A stretch of 62,354 bases of DNA from Acidobacteriota bacterium (GTDB taxonomy: Bacteria > Acidobacteriota > Terriglobia > Terriglobales > Acidobacteriaceae), in the NCBI GenBank assembly GCA_021792795.1, contig JAJYUB010000019.1, positions 1 through 62,354 on the forward strand. The letters are read 5' to 3'. The position numbers and the translations under genes are program-made. Each line of letters opens with the position of its first letter. Position 1 is the first letter of the stretch. Of the stretch, positions 1 through 9,122 are shown piece after piece. The notes beneath the pieces were generated by a model. That model had not been told where the DNA came from and made no database searches. It worked only from the letters and a program-made list of their open reading frames with translations.

Positions 1-53
1 GGGGGAAACAGCAGCGTCTGGTTGACCGTGTCAGCAATGAAGTTCTGGCCCAT
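1..53 (-). CDS. IS1182-like transposase, N-terminal fragment cut by window edge
   Basis: Reading leftwards from an ATG at 53 gives MGQNFIADTVNQTLLFPP before the window ends. The pattern MxQNF followed by a short polar stretch and LLxPP resembles the start of IS1182-family DDE transposases, which normally begin this way and continue with a conserved WLPEDHL motif (not visible here). Only about 17 residues can be seen and no clear Shine-Dalgarno precedes the ATG, so the assignment is by recollection of the family N-terminus. Whether the transposase is complete cannot be told from this window. Confidence 0.45.
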   Translation of the reverse strand, partial: MGQNFIADTVNQTLLFP

Positions 54-271
54 GCTTCGAACTTAAAACAGAACCTGCTGCCCACGCTATACCCTCCGTC
101 GCAAATCTATGCCCGACACACACCTAGCAGCCAGTTGTTTTCTGGCGCAATTTTAGCCTTTCCTGCGCGCCATTCCACCGAAGCACCCCCAGAAAGGTCA
201 ACATGTATACGTTTTCGCCAAAAAAAGAACATCGCCTGTATTGTTTATAGCTAAAAACAACTATAAAAAGA

Positions 272-301
272 TTGACTACAGCGAAATAGATGACATATGA
301 T
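272..301 (+). promoter_or_regulatory. Probable sigma-70 type promoter of the TonB-dependent receptor gene
   Basis: TTGACT (272-277) and TATGAT (296-301) are separated by 18 bp and match the -35 and -10 consensus at five of six positions each. They lie about 65 bp ahead of the receptor start codon. Immediately upstream is a 7-bp inverted repeat, TTTATAG (244-250) and CTATAAA (261-267), which could be an operator. The remaining 54-364 sequence holds no recognisable gene. Confidence 0.5.
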
Positions 302-364
302 GCGCTTCGGAAGGCGAAAACATGAAGAGTCAGGCAATCTGAAAGTTTTCGGAGGGGGCAAGCA

Positions 365-3300
365 ATGAAAGCTGGACGCAGCACGCAACGAAGCCGCAAA
401 AAAAGTTTTTCCGAGAGAAGTTCTTCTAAGGGCCGCGCAACTCGAACCATCCTGCAAATTGCGATTCTGGCCATGATTTGTTTCGCGCTGCGCATGCCAG
501 TCTGGGCGCAATTCGACACTGGTACGATTGTGGGGTCGGTTACCGACCCATCCGGGGCCGTTGTCCCCAACGCCAGCGTAACGATAACCAATGTAGACAC
601 CGGAATCGAGACGGTTTTGCAGACTGGCAGCGGCGGGAGTTTCGTGGCGTCGGCCCTGCCCTTCGGACACTACGTGGTTGCGGCAACGGCGGGCGGTTTC
701 GGCAAGTCTACGACCGGCTCCTTAGTGCTGACGGTGAGCGCGACGATCCGCGTGAATCTGACCCTGAAGGTGGCGGCGAACAGCGAGACAGTCAAGGTCA
801 CAGGCACGCCCACGACAGTCGACACCTCTTCGAGCACTTCCGGCATGACGCTGAACACAACTCAGGTGGCCAACCTGCCTGTCAATGGCAGAGATGTGAG
901 CGATTTTCTCGAGATATCGCCCGGCTCCGTGGACTCGACGGCCTACTTTCAGGGCAGCGTCAACGGGCTGGATAACATCTTTACCGGACTGAACATTACA
1001 GTGGACGGGCAGGCAGCGAACCGCGGCGATGTGAACGGCTTCCTGGAAACCGAAGGTCAGGAGGGGGCCCGCATTACGCGCTCGAGCATAGACAGCATCC
1101 AAGAGATCGACTTCGCCAACAGCGGCTACAGCGCGGAGAACGGCTTCTCGCTGGGCCCGCAGATGAATATCATCACAAAATCAGGTACTGACTTCCTCCA
1201 CGGTACGGCGTATGAATACCTCCGCAACGACGCTCTGGACGCCAGGGATTATTTCAATAACACCGGCCCCATCCAGCCGCTGAAACTGAATCAGTTTGGT
1301 GGCAACCTCAGCGGCCCGATCGTCCGCAGCAAAGTCTTCTACTTCGTGAACTACGAGGGGGACCGCACGCACCTGACGAACATCGAGCCCACCTACGAGG
1401 TCCCCAGCGCCTATGTACGATCGCAGTTCGTGCCTTCCATGGCGCCCATTCTGGCAATGATGCCGCCGCTGCCCGCAGGCTGCGGTCTAGGTTCGACGAC
1501 GGCGACCTGCGCCTACGACACGCGCTATCCGGACAGCGGCACCTACGACCTGGTCTTCACGCCTGTCGATCTTCCCGATACGGTGCGCGAAGATACCGGC
1601 TCGGTCAGGCTCGACTATCACTTCAGCAACAGCGACCAGGCGATGTTCCGTTATAACATCAACAACTCTCTTACCACTGACACGTACGGCACCAATCAGG
1701 GGCAGGTTTCTCCTCAGGCGCTGACCACGCAACTGACCGTGTTCAATTGGACGCACACCTTCAGTCCGACGCTACTCAATGAATTCAGCTTGTCGGCGAA
1801 CCGCTTCCATTCCAATACGGCGTCGAACACGGGCACTCCCTATTTCGCGATTGCCGGCTTCTTTACCAATCTCGGCGCCTTGCCGGGAGCGCAGAGCTTC
1901 AACCAGACCAATGCGAATACCTTGCCTGAGTTGTTCGACAACGTGACGAAAACAGCGGGCGCCCATATGCTAAAGTTTGGCGCGCAAATCCGCTTGAACC
2001 GACTGAACACGTGGCTGAGGCCGATCGAGAGCTACGAGTACTACAGTTTTCCTAGCCTCGAAACCAACTTTCCTTTCGCGCTGGAGAAGGAGGGGACTCC
2101 TGGATCGATCGGCAACGATAGCTCGAACTGGGACCTCTATGTGCAGGACGACTGGAGAGTGAACAACAATCTTTCGGTCAATCTCGGCCTGCGTTACGAC
2201 TACAACACTACCTGGAATGTCGCCCACGGCGACCAGCGGCAATTCGACTATGCGACCCAGACTTTCGGCCCCGCAGGCGCAAACGCATACAGCGCTCCAA
2301 GAACTGACGTTGCGCCCCGCATCGGTTTCGCCTGGGACCCGACGGGCCAAGGAAAGACCGTGCTCCATGGCTACGGCGGCCTGTTTTATATGCCCATGCA
2401 ACCTTCTCCGAACACTTTGGCGGACAATATGCCGGCGAACGCGACCATCACCGACACCCTTTTCAACCTGACGCTGTTTGGCGGCACCGTTCCCTCGATC
2501 TCCTATCCCACTCCGAATCCGCCGCTGCTGCCGAGCAACCAAAACGTATTTATATTCCCGACGAACCCGAAAGATCCGTATTCGACCAACTGGCTGTTCG
2601 GGATTCAGCAGCAGCTCGCGCAGGGTACCGTCCTGACGATCAATTACGTCGGCAACAAAGTGCAGCACACGCAGGCTGGGGTGGCCTTTCAGGGAATCAA
2701 CCTTAACCCTTCAAATCCCAACTCCAATGTGAACCGGCGACTGGCGGCGCAGGGCGTGCCCTACCAGAACGAGAACTACATGCCCAACATTCTGTTCTCC
2801 AACTACAACGCATTACAGGTCCAACTGCAAAGAAACATTGGGCGGCTCGATCTCGAGGCAAATTACGTCTGGTCGCACGAAATCGATGACGAGGTGAACG
2901 TTTTTGCGGGTTTTTCAGACCCATTCAATATCAACCTCGACCGCAGCAGCGGAGATTGGGACACGCGGCACAACCTTACCGCCAGCGTGGTTTATAGCCT
3001 TCCCGACCCGAGAGGCACCAGTCGGCTGGTCCGCGAGGTCCTCGGCGGATGGCAGGCCTCCAGTATCCTGCAAACCCGCTCGGGGCTGGCACAAAATGTG
3101 GAGGTGACCTCGGGCTTCTTTGGGAACTACATGCGGCCTGATTCTGTCCCCGGCGTGCCTCTGAAGGCCGCCAACGCCAGTTGGCCAAGTTCGAGCTACA
3201 ACATCAGCGCGTTTACACTGGAGCCGGGTTTTGACGGAGTGTGGGGAGATCCCACGACTATCGGCAATATCGGCCGTAACTCTCTTCGTGGCCCGGCGTT

Positions 3301-3607
3301 TTTCCAGTGGGATTTGTCCGGGATGAAGAATTTCGTCCTTACTCAAAAACTCAATATGCAGTTTCGGGCGGACACCTTCAACATCCTGAATCATCCCAAC
3401 TTCTCGAACATCGACACGGGGATTTGCAGCGCTGTTGCCTATCCCAGCGCAACGTCGGGGGTTTGTACGCCCAATACTCGCACACTCTCAAACGGCGTCT
3501 GGTCGGGATTCGGGACCTCCAGCGCGACCATTGCCGGCGCCGACACGAACCAAATCGGCAATGGGACCGCACGCCAAATACAACTCTCAGTCAAGTTCAT
3601 CTTTTAA
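365..3607 (+). CDS. TonB-dependent receptor, Oar-like, with carboxypeptidase regulatory-like N-terminal domain
   Basis: A 1080-residue outer-membrane protein. A basic N-terminus (residues 1-30) precedes a hydrophobic signal segment ending VWAQ, after which an Ig-like carboxypeptidase regulatory domain starts (GTIVGSVTDPSGAVVPNASV). A plug region follows, then a long beta-barrel rich in aromatic and Asn/Gly residues, including the NIITKSGTDFLHGTAYEY stretch typical of Oar-type receptors. The protein ends in Phe (VKFIF), the usual BAM signal. The start is fixed by GGAGGGGG 9 bp upstream. Such receptors import oligosaccharides or other large substrates in Acidobacteriota and Bacteroidota; the substrate is not readable here. 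A hairpin and then a secreted propeller gene follow on the same strand, so they may be co-expressed. Confidence 0.92.
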   Translation: MKAGRSTQRSRKKSFSERSSSKGRATRTILQIAILAMICFALRMPVWAQFDTGTIVGSVTDPSGAVVPNASVTITNVDTGIETVLQTGSGGSFVASALPFGHYVVAATAGGFGKSTTGSLVLTVSATIRVNLTLKVAANSETVKVTGTPTTVDTSSSTSGMTLNTTQVANLPVNGRDVSDFLEISPGSVDSTAYFQGSVNGLDNIFTGLNITVDGQAANRGDVNGFLETEGQEGARITRSSIDSIQEIDFANSGYSAENGFSLGPQMNIITKSGTDFLHGTAYEYLRNDALDARDYFNNTGPIQPLKLNQFGGNLSGPIVRSKVFYFVNYEGDRTHLTNIEPTYEVPSAYVRSQFVPSMAPILAMMPPLPAGCGLGSTTATCAYDTRYPDSGTYDLVFTPVDLPDTVREDTGSVRLDYHFSNSDQAMFRYNINNSLTTDTYGTNQGQVSPQALTTQLTVFNWTHTFSPTLLNEFSLSANRFHSNTASNTGTPYFAIAGFFTNLGALPGAQSFNQTNANTLPELFDNVTKTAGAHMLKFGAQIRLNRLNTWLRPIESYEYYSFPSLETNFPFALEKEGTPGSIGNDSSNWDLYVQDDWRVNNNLSVNLGLRYDYNTTWNVAHGDQRQFDYATQTFGPAGANAYSAPRTDVAPRIGFAWDPTGQGKTVLHGYGGLFYMPMQPSPNTLADNMPANATITDTLFNLTLFGGTVPSISYPTPNPPLLPSNQNVFIFPTNPKDPYSTNWLFGIQQQLAQGTVLTINYVGNKVQHTQAGVAFQGINLNPSNPNSNVNRRLAAQGVPYQNENYMPNILFSNYNALQVQLQRNIGRLDLEANYVWSHEIDDEVNVFAGFSDPFNINLDRSSGDWDTRHNLTASVVYSLPDPRGTSRLVREVLGGWQASSILQTRSGLAQNVEVTSGFFGNYMRPDSVPGVPLKAANASWPSSSYNISAFTLEPGFDGVWGDPTTIGNIGRNSLRGPAFFQWDLSGMKNFVLTQKLNMQFRADTFNILNHPNFSNIDTGICSAVAYPSATSGVCTPNTRTLSNGVWSGFGTSSATIAGADTNQIGNGTARQIQLSVKFIF

Positions 3608-3625
3608 AGCACAACGAACCCGCGG

Positions 3626-3648
3626 GGGCTGACGGTGATCGTCAGCCC
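3626..3648 (+). terminator. Strong hairpin between receptor and propeller genes
   Basis: GGGCTGACG (3626-3634) pairs perfectly with CGTCAGCCC (3640-3648) around a 5-nt loop. It starts 19 bp after the receptor stop codon. There is no U-run behind it (gttgcaaaac follows), so it may be a partial terminator or an mRNA-stabilising stem rather than a full intrinsic terminator. Confidence 0.5.
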
Positions 3649-3680
3649 GTTGCAAAACAAGTAGAAGGGGGCCTGGTTTA

Positions 3681-4799
3681 GTGCGAACACTCCGCTCCGT
3701 TGTTCTGCCGATGCTGCTTGCCGGCAGCTTTTCCACACTCTGCCTTGCCGCAACCTGCACGCCTCAATTCAAGTTGGAACAGAACAATTCGCTGGGATGG
3801 CAGGGGGCGGATGCCGCCTATTCCATTCCATTGCCCGGCGGCCGCGATATTTGGATCTTCGGCGACACGCTCTATGGAAAGAACCGTTTTGTCGCTGGCA
3901 GCGCGCCGCGGATGGTGCATAACAGCCTGGGCATCTCCACCTGCGACACCCAGGGCAATTTTCACCTGCAGTATGTGATTCGACGCGGGCCGCAGGACCA
4001 AGCCGAGAGTTTCTTTTCGCCCCAAAATCCGGAGCACTGGTACTGGGCAATGGACGGCTTCGTGGACAAAGGCGATTTGTGGATCACGCTGCTCTGTATC
4101 GAGCATGCGAAACAGGCCAGCCCGTGGGCGATGGACTTCGCCACCTGCGGTTCCGACCTGGCCCGCATCAGCCATCTCGATCGCGACCCTCAGCACTGGA
4201 CTGTCCAATATTTTCCTCTGGTCCCCGATGGGGTCAAGGCCTATCCCTCCGCTACAACCGTGGTGGACGGAAAGTATGTCAACCTGTTCGCACTTTATGA
4301 GTCCGGCAGTCGACCGCTATTGATCACCCGCATTCCGCTGAAAGGACTCAACAACCCGAAGAAGCATCTTGAGTATCTGACGGCGGACGGCCAATGGAAA
4401 CCAGGATTTGTTCCGGCCAACGCTAAGCAGGTGATGAAGACGGGAAGTACGGAGCTGTCCATCCGTTACCATCCTGCGCTGAAGAAGTGGCTTGCGGTGA
4501 TGCTCGACCCATACGGCTTCTCCGATAAAGTGGTTCTGCGATCAGCCCCCACCCTCACTGGCCCGTGGAGCGAGCCGCAAGCGATTTATCGCATTCCGGA
4601 AATGCTGCCGGGAGCCAAGCGCGACAAAGACACATTTTGTTACGCAGGCAAGGAACATCCGGAATTCGAATCGCCGGACGAGCTGGACTTCACCTACGTC
4701 TGTAACACGATGGATGTGCCCAAACTCGCCACAAATTACAGCATTTACTATCCACACTTCATTCAGGTCCCCATGCCGATACCGAAATTGGAACCGTAA
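3681..4799 (+). CDS. Secreted DUF4185/DUF5005-like beta-propeller protein
   Basis: A 372-residue protein starting at GTG with an AGAAGGGGG ribosome site ahead of it. It has a typical signal peptide (hydrophobic stretch, cleavage near CLA-ATC). The mature part contains GRDIWIFGDTLYG, the hallmark of five-bladed propeller proteins of the DUF4185/DUF5005 group, which resemble glycoside hydrolases of the GH43/32/68 fold. Later blades show SIRYHPALKKWLAVMLDP and APTLTGPWSEP, the latter a common blade motif. The substrate is unknown; the position behind a TonB receptor suggests glycan handling in the periplasm or outside the cell. A catalytic role is not proven. Confidence 0.7.
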   Translation: MRTLRSVVLPMLLAGSFSTLCLAATCTPQFKLEQNNSLGWQGADAAYSIPLPGGRDIWIFGDTLYGKNRFVAGSAPRMVHNSLGISTCDTQGNFHLQYVIRRGPQDQAESFFSPQNPEHWYWAMDGFVDKGDLWITLLCIEHAKQASPWAMDFATCGSDLARISHLDRDPQHWTVQYFPLVPDGVKAYPSATTVVDGKYVNLFALYESGSRPLLITRIPLKGLNNPKKHLEYLTADGQWKPGFVPANAKQVMKTGSTELSIRYHPALKKWLAVMLDPYGFSDKVVLRSAPTLTGPWSEPQAIYRIPEMLPGAKRDKDTFCYAGKEHPEFESPDELDFTYVCNTMDVPKLATNYSIYYPHFIQVPMPIPKLEP

Positions 4800-4957
4800 C
4801 GGACCGTTGCGGCGCACTGTCCTGTGGCGCTGCTGCCAAACGGCTGCCTGTGGCGCATTCGAATATGCGGAGGCCGAGGCCGCCGGATGGTCGCTGCCCG
4901 GCATTGTGAACGAATGGCCCGGAACCTCAGACAGCACGTTTTCGGAATACTAGCTAT

Positions 4958-5203
4958 CTATTTGACGCCACCGGGCCCAACCGGTTGTGGTTTGACAAGT
5001 TTTGCAAACGGAATTGGCTTAATCTGAACGGCTTGTTGTGCCAATCGATAGAACAGCTTGCCGCGTGAAGCCGATGTGCGGCGGTTAAAACGGAAGGTGA
5101 ACTCGTTCAGATAGTCGTCCAGGTACGCATTGCCAATGGCTCCTTGGTGCGTTCCCAACATCCAGCGCTTCAGCAACCCAATTACGAGGTGGACGCGCGG
5201 CAA
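4958..5203 (-). pseudogene. IS1595 (ISXO2-like) transposase, C-terminal relic
   Basis: The reading frame gives LPRVHLVIGLLKRWMLGTHQ, then YLNEFTFRFNRR and RGKLFYRLAQQAVQ. These are the characteristic end of ISXO2-like DDE transposases (LKRWLLGTHQGAV, YLDEFTFRFNRR). The catalytic N-terminal two thirds cannot be found in frame upstream; the sequence up to about 5600 is scrambled over several frames. The relic stops just downstream of the DeoR-type gene. It marks past transposition into this sugar region. No terminal inverted repeats were identified. Confidence 0.75.
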
Positions 5204-5608
5204 TACGTGCTCCGCCTCTGGCTGTTCGGCTTGAACTTGGCGTTGGTGCGCCGACATCGTTCTGCCCACTACCGATGGCCGCGAGATCCGGCTGCGGCGG
5301 ATCACCGAGCCAACAGCCGAGCAGAAGTCTTTGCTCCGGCAGCTCGGAATCAGCCTGCCCGAACATCTTCGATTGCAACACAAATGTAGTGCAGACTCGG
5401 CAGTAGCCTGAACTGATTCTGAACCACTTAGCCCATCTGCGGCCTCTTTCGTGACGAACTTCGGCTAGACCATTCCGGGGCCCCCTGGGGGAAGGTGCAG
5501 GCGCGTGCGGCGAAACTTGGCAACAATGCCGCGCTGCTGGGGGGCCATCCCGCTGCTGACCGGAAGAGGAGCCGATAGACGTCCAGGCGAAGCAGATCAT
5601 TTTCGAAG

Positions 5609-6451
5609 TCACACCTGGATCACTTCAATGCCAAGGCGGCGGAAAGGGGCAACCATCTCTTCGGTGGCGCCCGTGTCGGTGATGAGAATGTGCAGGTCTT
5701 TGATCTGGCAGATGCGCCATCCAGCCACCACGCCGATCTTGCTATGGTCGGCGACGACAATGCGGCGCCGGGCGATTCTCACCATGGCTGCGATCACATT
5801 GGCCTCTTCATGGCTCAGAGAACTCATTCCCATTTCCATGTCGATCCCATCGACTCCGATGAACATGGTGTGGGCAAGCATGCGCTCAAGGCTTTGAGTC
5901 GCTGCGGGTCCCACCAACGAAAACCAGTCTCCATGCAGGTGACCGCCGGTCACGAAAACATTCAGGTCCTTACGCTTGGAGAGTTCCATCGCGATATTGA
6001 CGGTGTTGGTGATCACCGTAATGTTCCGGTTCAATGGCAGTCCACGGATGACCTCCATGGTAGTGGTGCCAGGAGAAAGGGCAATGGTTTCCCCGGTCTG
6101 GATCAGCGCAGCCGCTGCACGCCCGATGCGCCGTTTTTCGTCGGCAAATCTTTCGAGCTGTGCCTGGAAGGAGCGATCGTTCTTGAATGGCTCGTAAAAA
6201 AGCGGCTCAATCGACACGGCGCCCCCGTGGGTGCGCTGCAACAGTCCATCCGAAGCCAACTGATCCAGGTCCCGCCGGACAGTCACCGGGGAAACGGTCA
6301 GATCTTCGCTGAGTGAGTCGACCGTGACTGTGCCCGTTTGCTGAAGTTTTGTCAGGATCGCTGTGAGACGCGACTGCTGTTTGTTCGACGGCTTTCCTGA
6401 AGTCCCGTTTGCGTCCGAAGGAGCACTCCCTGGTTGCGTCCGCTCTCTCAC
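5609..6451 (-). CDS. DeoR-family transcriptional regulator
   Basis: About 280 residues. The N-terminal winged helix contains LTAILTKLQQTGTVTVDSLS and VSPVTVRRDLDQLASDGLLQ with RTHGGA, the DeoR signature. A C-terminal sugar-phosphate sensor domain of ISOCOT fold has LSPGTTTMEV and FIGVDGID. DeoR proteins usually repress sugar catabolic genes and release DNA on binding a phosphorylated sugar. The GTG start at 6451 is chosen because GGAGG lies 7 bp ahead; an in-frame ATG at 6499 would add 16 residues but has no such site. It is the last intact minus-strand gene after the isomerase (gap 167 bp), so it likely controls the neighbouring sugar genes. Confidence 0.9.
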   Translation of the reverse strand: MRERTQPGSAPSDANGTSGKPSNKQQSRLTAILTKLQQTGTVTVDSLSEDLTVSPVTVRRDLDQLASDGLLQRTHGGAVSIEPLFYEPFKNDRSFQAQLERFADEKRRIGRAAAALIQTGETIALSPGTTTMEVIRGLPLNRNITVITNTVNIAMELSKRKDLNVFVTGGHLHGDWFSLVGPAATQSLERMLAHTMFIGVDGIDMEMGMSSLSHEEANVIAAMVRIARRRIVVADHSKIGVVAGWRICQIKDLHILITDTGATEEMVAPFRRLGIEVIQV

Positions 6452-6618
6452 TTCACCGCCTCCATCCGAATGCAATCTCCCAATGACTTGGCTGTCCATT
6501 CGGAGACCACTCTGGCCTGCACGTCATCATGAAATGCAATGGCAAGCCGTGTGTCTCAGAATTGTCTCCGGCACACGTCTGCGACGATTGTATTTGAAGC
6601 CAGGTCCGATACGTGGGT

Positions 6619-8376
6619 TCACCTCTGCGGACGGACAAAAGCCTTGATGGTCGCGCACTGCGTCCCTTCGGCAAAGCCGCATGGACGGATGGTATACGGG
6701 CCCACCTGGGCCGGGACGATGAACGTCTCCGCATAATTGACCACAAACGGTTGAAATGCACCCATGGGGCTTTCGACCACGGCTTGCCGGCCCTCCACCA
6801 GGTTCAGGACATTCACGGTGCCGCAAGTGTCATGGGGCACGGCGCCAGTGAACCAGTGGCGACGCGTCTCAATAAATTCAAACTCGTGCAGCCCTGTCCG
6901 CTCCTCATGCCAGTCGTCGCCGCTCGAGAGCGGCTCGATACGATTTATAAGAGAGCGGCGCACCCACTCCGTCGTGCGGTCCCACTGAATGTTCGCCGCG
7001 CCGCGCTCCAGGTGAATGGGCCGGGGCCGACCATCCAATCCCACGCGGCCCCAGTCCCATAGCTTGAACGTAAAAATATAAGGAGTCGCGCTGATCTCGA
7101 GCACCATGCTGTCGCGGCCGGAGCAATGCACCGTCCCGGCCGGGATCAAGAAATGATCGTGCATCTTCGCCGGCCATTGATTCACGTACAGGTCCGCGTT
7201 GAAGTTGCCGCCAACCCGTTGCGCGGCCTTCAGGTCGCAGAGCATGGCTGCGGGGTCGATATTTTCTTTCGTTCCCAGATAGACGCAAGCGCTGTCTTTG
7301 GCGTCCAGCAGGTAATAGCTCTCGTCCTGGGTATAAAACAGGCCAAATCTCTCTTGCACATACTGGGTGAGCGGATGAACCTGCAAAGAGAGGTTGCCGC
7401 CGCCGACCGTGTCGAGTAAATCGAACCGAATCGGAAACTCGGCCCCGAAGTGTTCATAAATATTGTCCCCGAGCAACTCCCGGGGCTGGGTGTAGACGAG
7501 ATTGAGCGATGGAATCTCCACTCGCGCATCGCCGAATCCGAGCAACAGGCTGTTTTCTTCCGGAACACAATCGAAGCACCACGCATAGTTGGGAACATCC
7601 CGTGGCAGATCGAAAACCTCCTCCATCCAATGGCCGCCCCAAGGACCTGGATCGAAGAACGGGACTACCCGAAAAGGGCCTCGCACGGCCATCCGCAGCC
7701 CCCCGCGCATCGCTTCACCGGAGATCATCTTTGGAAGCCGAGGATCGTTCGTGTCTAAAACGAAATCGATCTCTGCCAATAATGTCTGCTTGAGCCGGTC
7801 GGCGGCGCGCCAATCCAGAAAAAATGCGCGCTTGTATTTGAGCGACGGCAATTCATCGACATTGCCCGCGCCCAGGTTGCCGATTTCGCCGCGCCGCTGC
7901 CGCCGTTGAATCTCCCAGCGCGCAAGGTCCGCGTAAATCAGCAGATCAGGCCGTGGCACCACCAGAGCCGCGCCGACACCGATCACCAAAACGATTCCAT
8001 TTCGGGACTCCTCGACTTCGCGCTCGGCAGCCTCCAGTTTTTCCAGATCGAAGTAGTCTTTGATTTCGATGGTGTTCATCACGCCGAAGACCGGATCGTC
8101 GGTCAGCAGCGGTTCCATCCGCCGGTTCAGTTCCGCAGTAGACAAGAACAGACGCTCGGTCGAAATTACCCGCGTCGGCTGCAAGATGACTTCGAGCCGC
8201 CCCCGCGCCTCCTGGATCGCTACCCCGGGATAGCACTCGACGCACACAGTTTGCGGTCCGCCCGCCGCCAAACGCCCCGCGACTGCCGCATGCAAGGCCA
8301 GCCCGATGCGTTCCCACCCGGAGTAGCAGTCGCGGGCGGAAGAAGATACGGCGATATAGGGTGCTTTATCGTACAT
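6619..8376 (-). CDS. Large class I mannose-6-phosphate isomerase-like protein with kinase-like N-terminal region
   Basis: 585 residues, against about 390 for ordinary ManA. The C-terminal half has the cupin metal site of type I phosphomannose isomerase: GGNLSLQVHP (Gln and His), DESYYLLDA (Glu) and IPAGTVHCSG (His). The N-terminal 240 residues end with GIVLVIGVGAALV and DLLIYADLARWEIQRRQ, which look like the second half of a uridine-kinase-type P-loop domain, yet no Walker A GxxxxGK is visible. This two-part architecture exists in other bacteria annotated as mannose-6-phosphate isomerase; its true substrate is uncertain. The start at 8376 has GGAAAGAGA ahead; an upstream ATG at 8457 would run into the permease relic. 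Confidence 0.75.
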   Translation of the reverse strand: MYDKAPYIAVSSSARDCYSGWERIGLALHAAVAGRLAAGGPQTVCVECYPGVAIQEARGRLEVILQPTRVISTERLFLSTAELNRRMEPLLTDDPVFGVMNTIEIKDYFDLEKLEAAEREVEESRNGIVLVIGVGAALVVPRPDLLIYADLARWEIQRRQRRGEIGNLGAGNVDELPSLKYKRAFFLDWRAADRLKQTLLAEIDFVLDTNDPRLPKMISGEAMRGGLRMAVRGPFRVVPFFDPGPWGGHWMEEVFDLPRDVPNYAWCFDCVPEENSLLLGFGDARVEIPSLNLVYTQPRELLGDNIYEHFGAEFPIRFDLLDTVGGGNLSLQVHPLTQYVQERFGLFYTQDESYYLLDAKDSACVYLGTKENIDPAAMLCDLKAAQRVGGNFNADLYVNQWPAKMHDHFLIPAGTVHCSGRDSMVLEISATPYIFTFKLWDWGRVGLDGRPRPIHLERGAANIQWDRTTEWVRRSLINRIEPLSSGDDWHEERTGLHEFEFIETRRHWFTGAVPHDTCGTVNVLNLVEGRQAVVESPMGAFQPFVVNYAETFIVPAQVGPYTIRPCGFAEGTQCATIKAFVRPQR

Positions 8377-8425
8377 TGTTAGATTCTCTTTCCATCTCAT
8401 CCGCAAAATAGCTCCGGTATTTCTC

Positions 8426-8790
8426 CTATGCCGGTTGGCGCGCGCGGGACAGGACAACCACCGCGATCACCAGGATGGCCACCCCGACGAGTTGAATACG
8501 CCACAGCATTTTCCCGGTGTTTTTCCACTCGCCCGTCATGGGCCCCAGAACACTGGCCACGAGCACGACCATGGACATAAAGACTGGCCATCCGAGGATC
8601 GCCCGAGTCCGCCCAGTTTTTCGCTGGCTGCGCCGTAGAGCAAGGGGCTGCCGAACCACAAACATGCCATGAGCACAGCCAAACCCTAATAGGCGCGGGT
8701 GCCGGAGCGGGAGAAGTTCTCCAGTGTCCTTTTCTTTCGCATGAGAAGCAGGCAATAGAGAAGGTTCGGATTTCCGGGTGAATTTCATAG
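8426..8790 (-). pseudogene. RhaT-type L-rhamnose/proton symporter, C-terminal relic
   Basis: Three pieces join into a RhaT-like C-terminus. Reading leftwards, one frame gives NLLYCLLLMRKKRTLENFS, then GTRAY, a TAG stop, and GLAVLMACLWFGSPLLYGAA followed by SEKLGGLG. A frame change near 8600 leads to AILGWPVFMSMVVLVASVL, then TGEWKNTGKMLWRIQLVGVA and a final hydrophobic stretch. GWxxFMS and TGEWK are family hallmarks. The stop replaces a Trp that is usual in the family. The N-terminal 60 percent is absent. So this is a permease killed by at least one stop, one frameshift and a truncation. It sits 50 bp upstream of the isomerase gene, as expected for a former sugar operon. Confidence 0.8.
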
Positions 8791-8912
8791 GCAGGGTAAA
8801 ACTCGCGTTCATTGTTCCGGCCGGAGCCAGCGATGCAACGCTTGACGCGGTACTCTCTGCCATTAGAATTCCTCGACCTTGCGGACACAGTTGCGACGGC
8901 AACGGCCAAACC

Positions 8913-8947
8913 ATATTTGATTGAAATACACTGAAAGAATCAAATAT
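8913..8947. repeat. Perfect 10-bp inverted repeat in an AT-rich patch
   Basis: ATATTTGATT (8913-8922) and AATCAAATAT (8938-8947) flank a 15-bp spacer inside a clearly AT-rich stretch (about 8910-9010) of an otherwise GC-rich window. It lies between the permease relic and the glycosidase gene, where a promoter and operator of the former operon would be expected. The 8791-9122 sequence holds no gene I can recognise. Confidence 0.45.
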
Positions 8948-9122
8948 AATTTACCATATAAATAAAACAACCAATAACTTCTTCTATTATGGAACATAGA
9001 TAATATTGCCAATCTCCGCTGTAGAAAATTCCTTGGTTCCATGCGCCCGGTAAGCTCCATGTAACCCGGTACTATTGCCTGCCGTATGAAAGACTCCGCC
9101 TGACAATCCGAAATCACAGAAA

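Noticed and set aside
211-321. 9-bp inverted repeat GTTTTCGCC/GGCGAAAAC spanning the receptor promoter
   Set aside because: The arms are 93 bp apart; could be chance at this length.
8863-9117. 84-codon minus-strand frame with aromatic residues
   Set aside because: Lies in the AT-rich patch, no ribosome site, no known motif.
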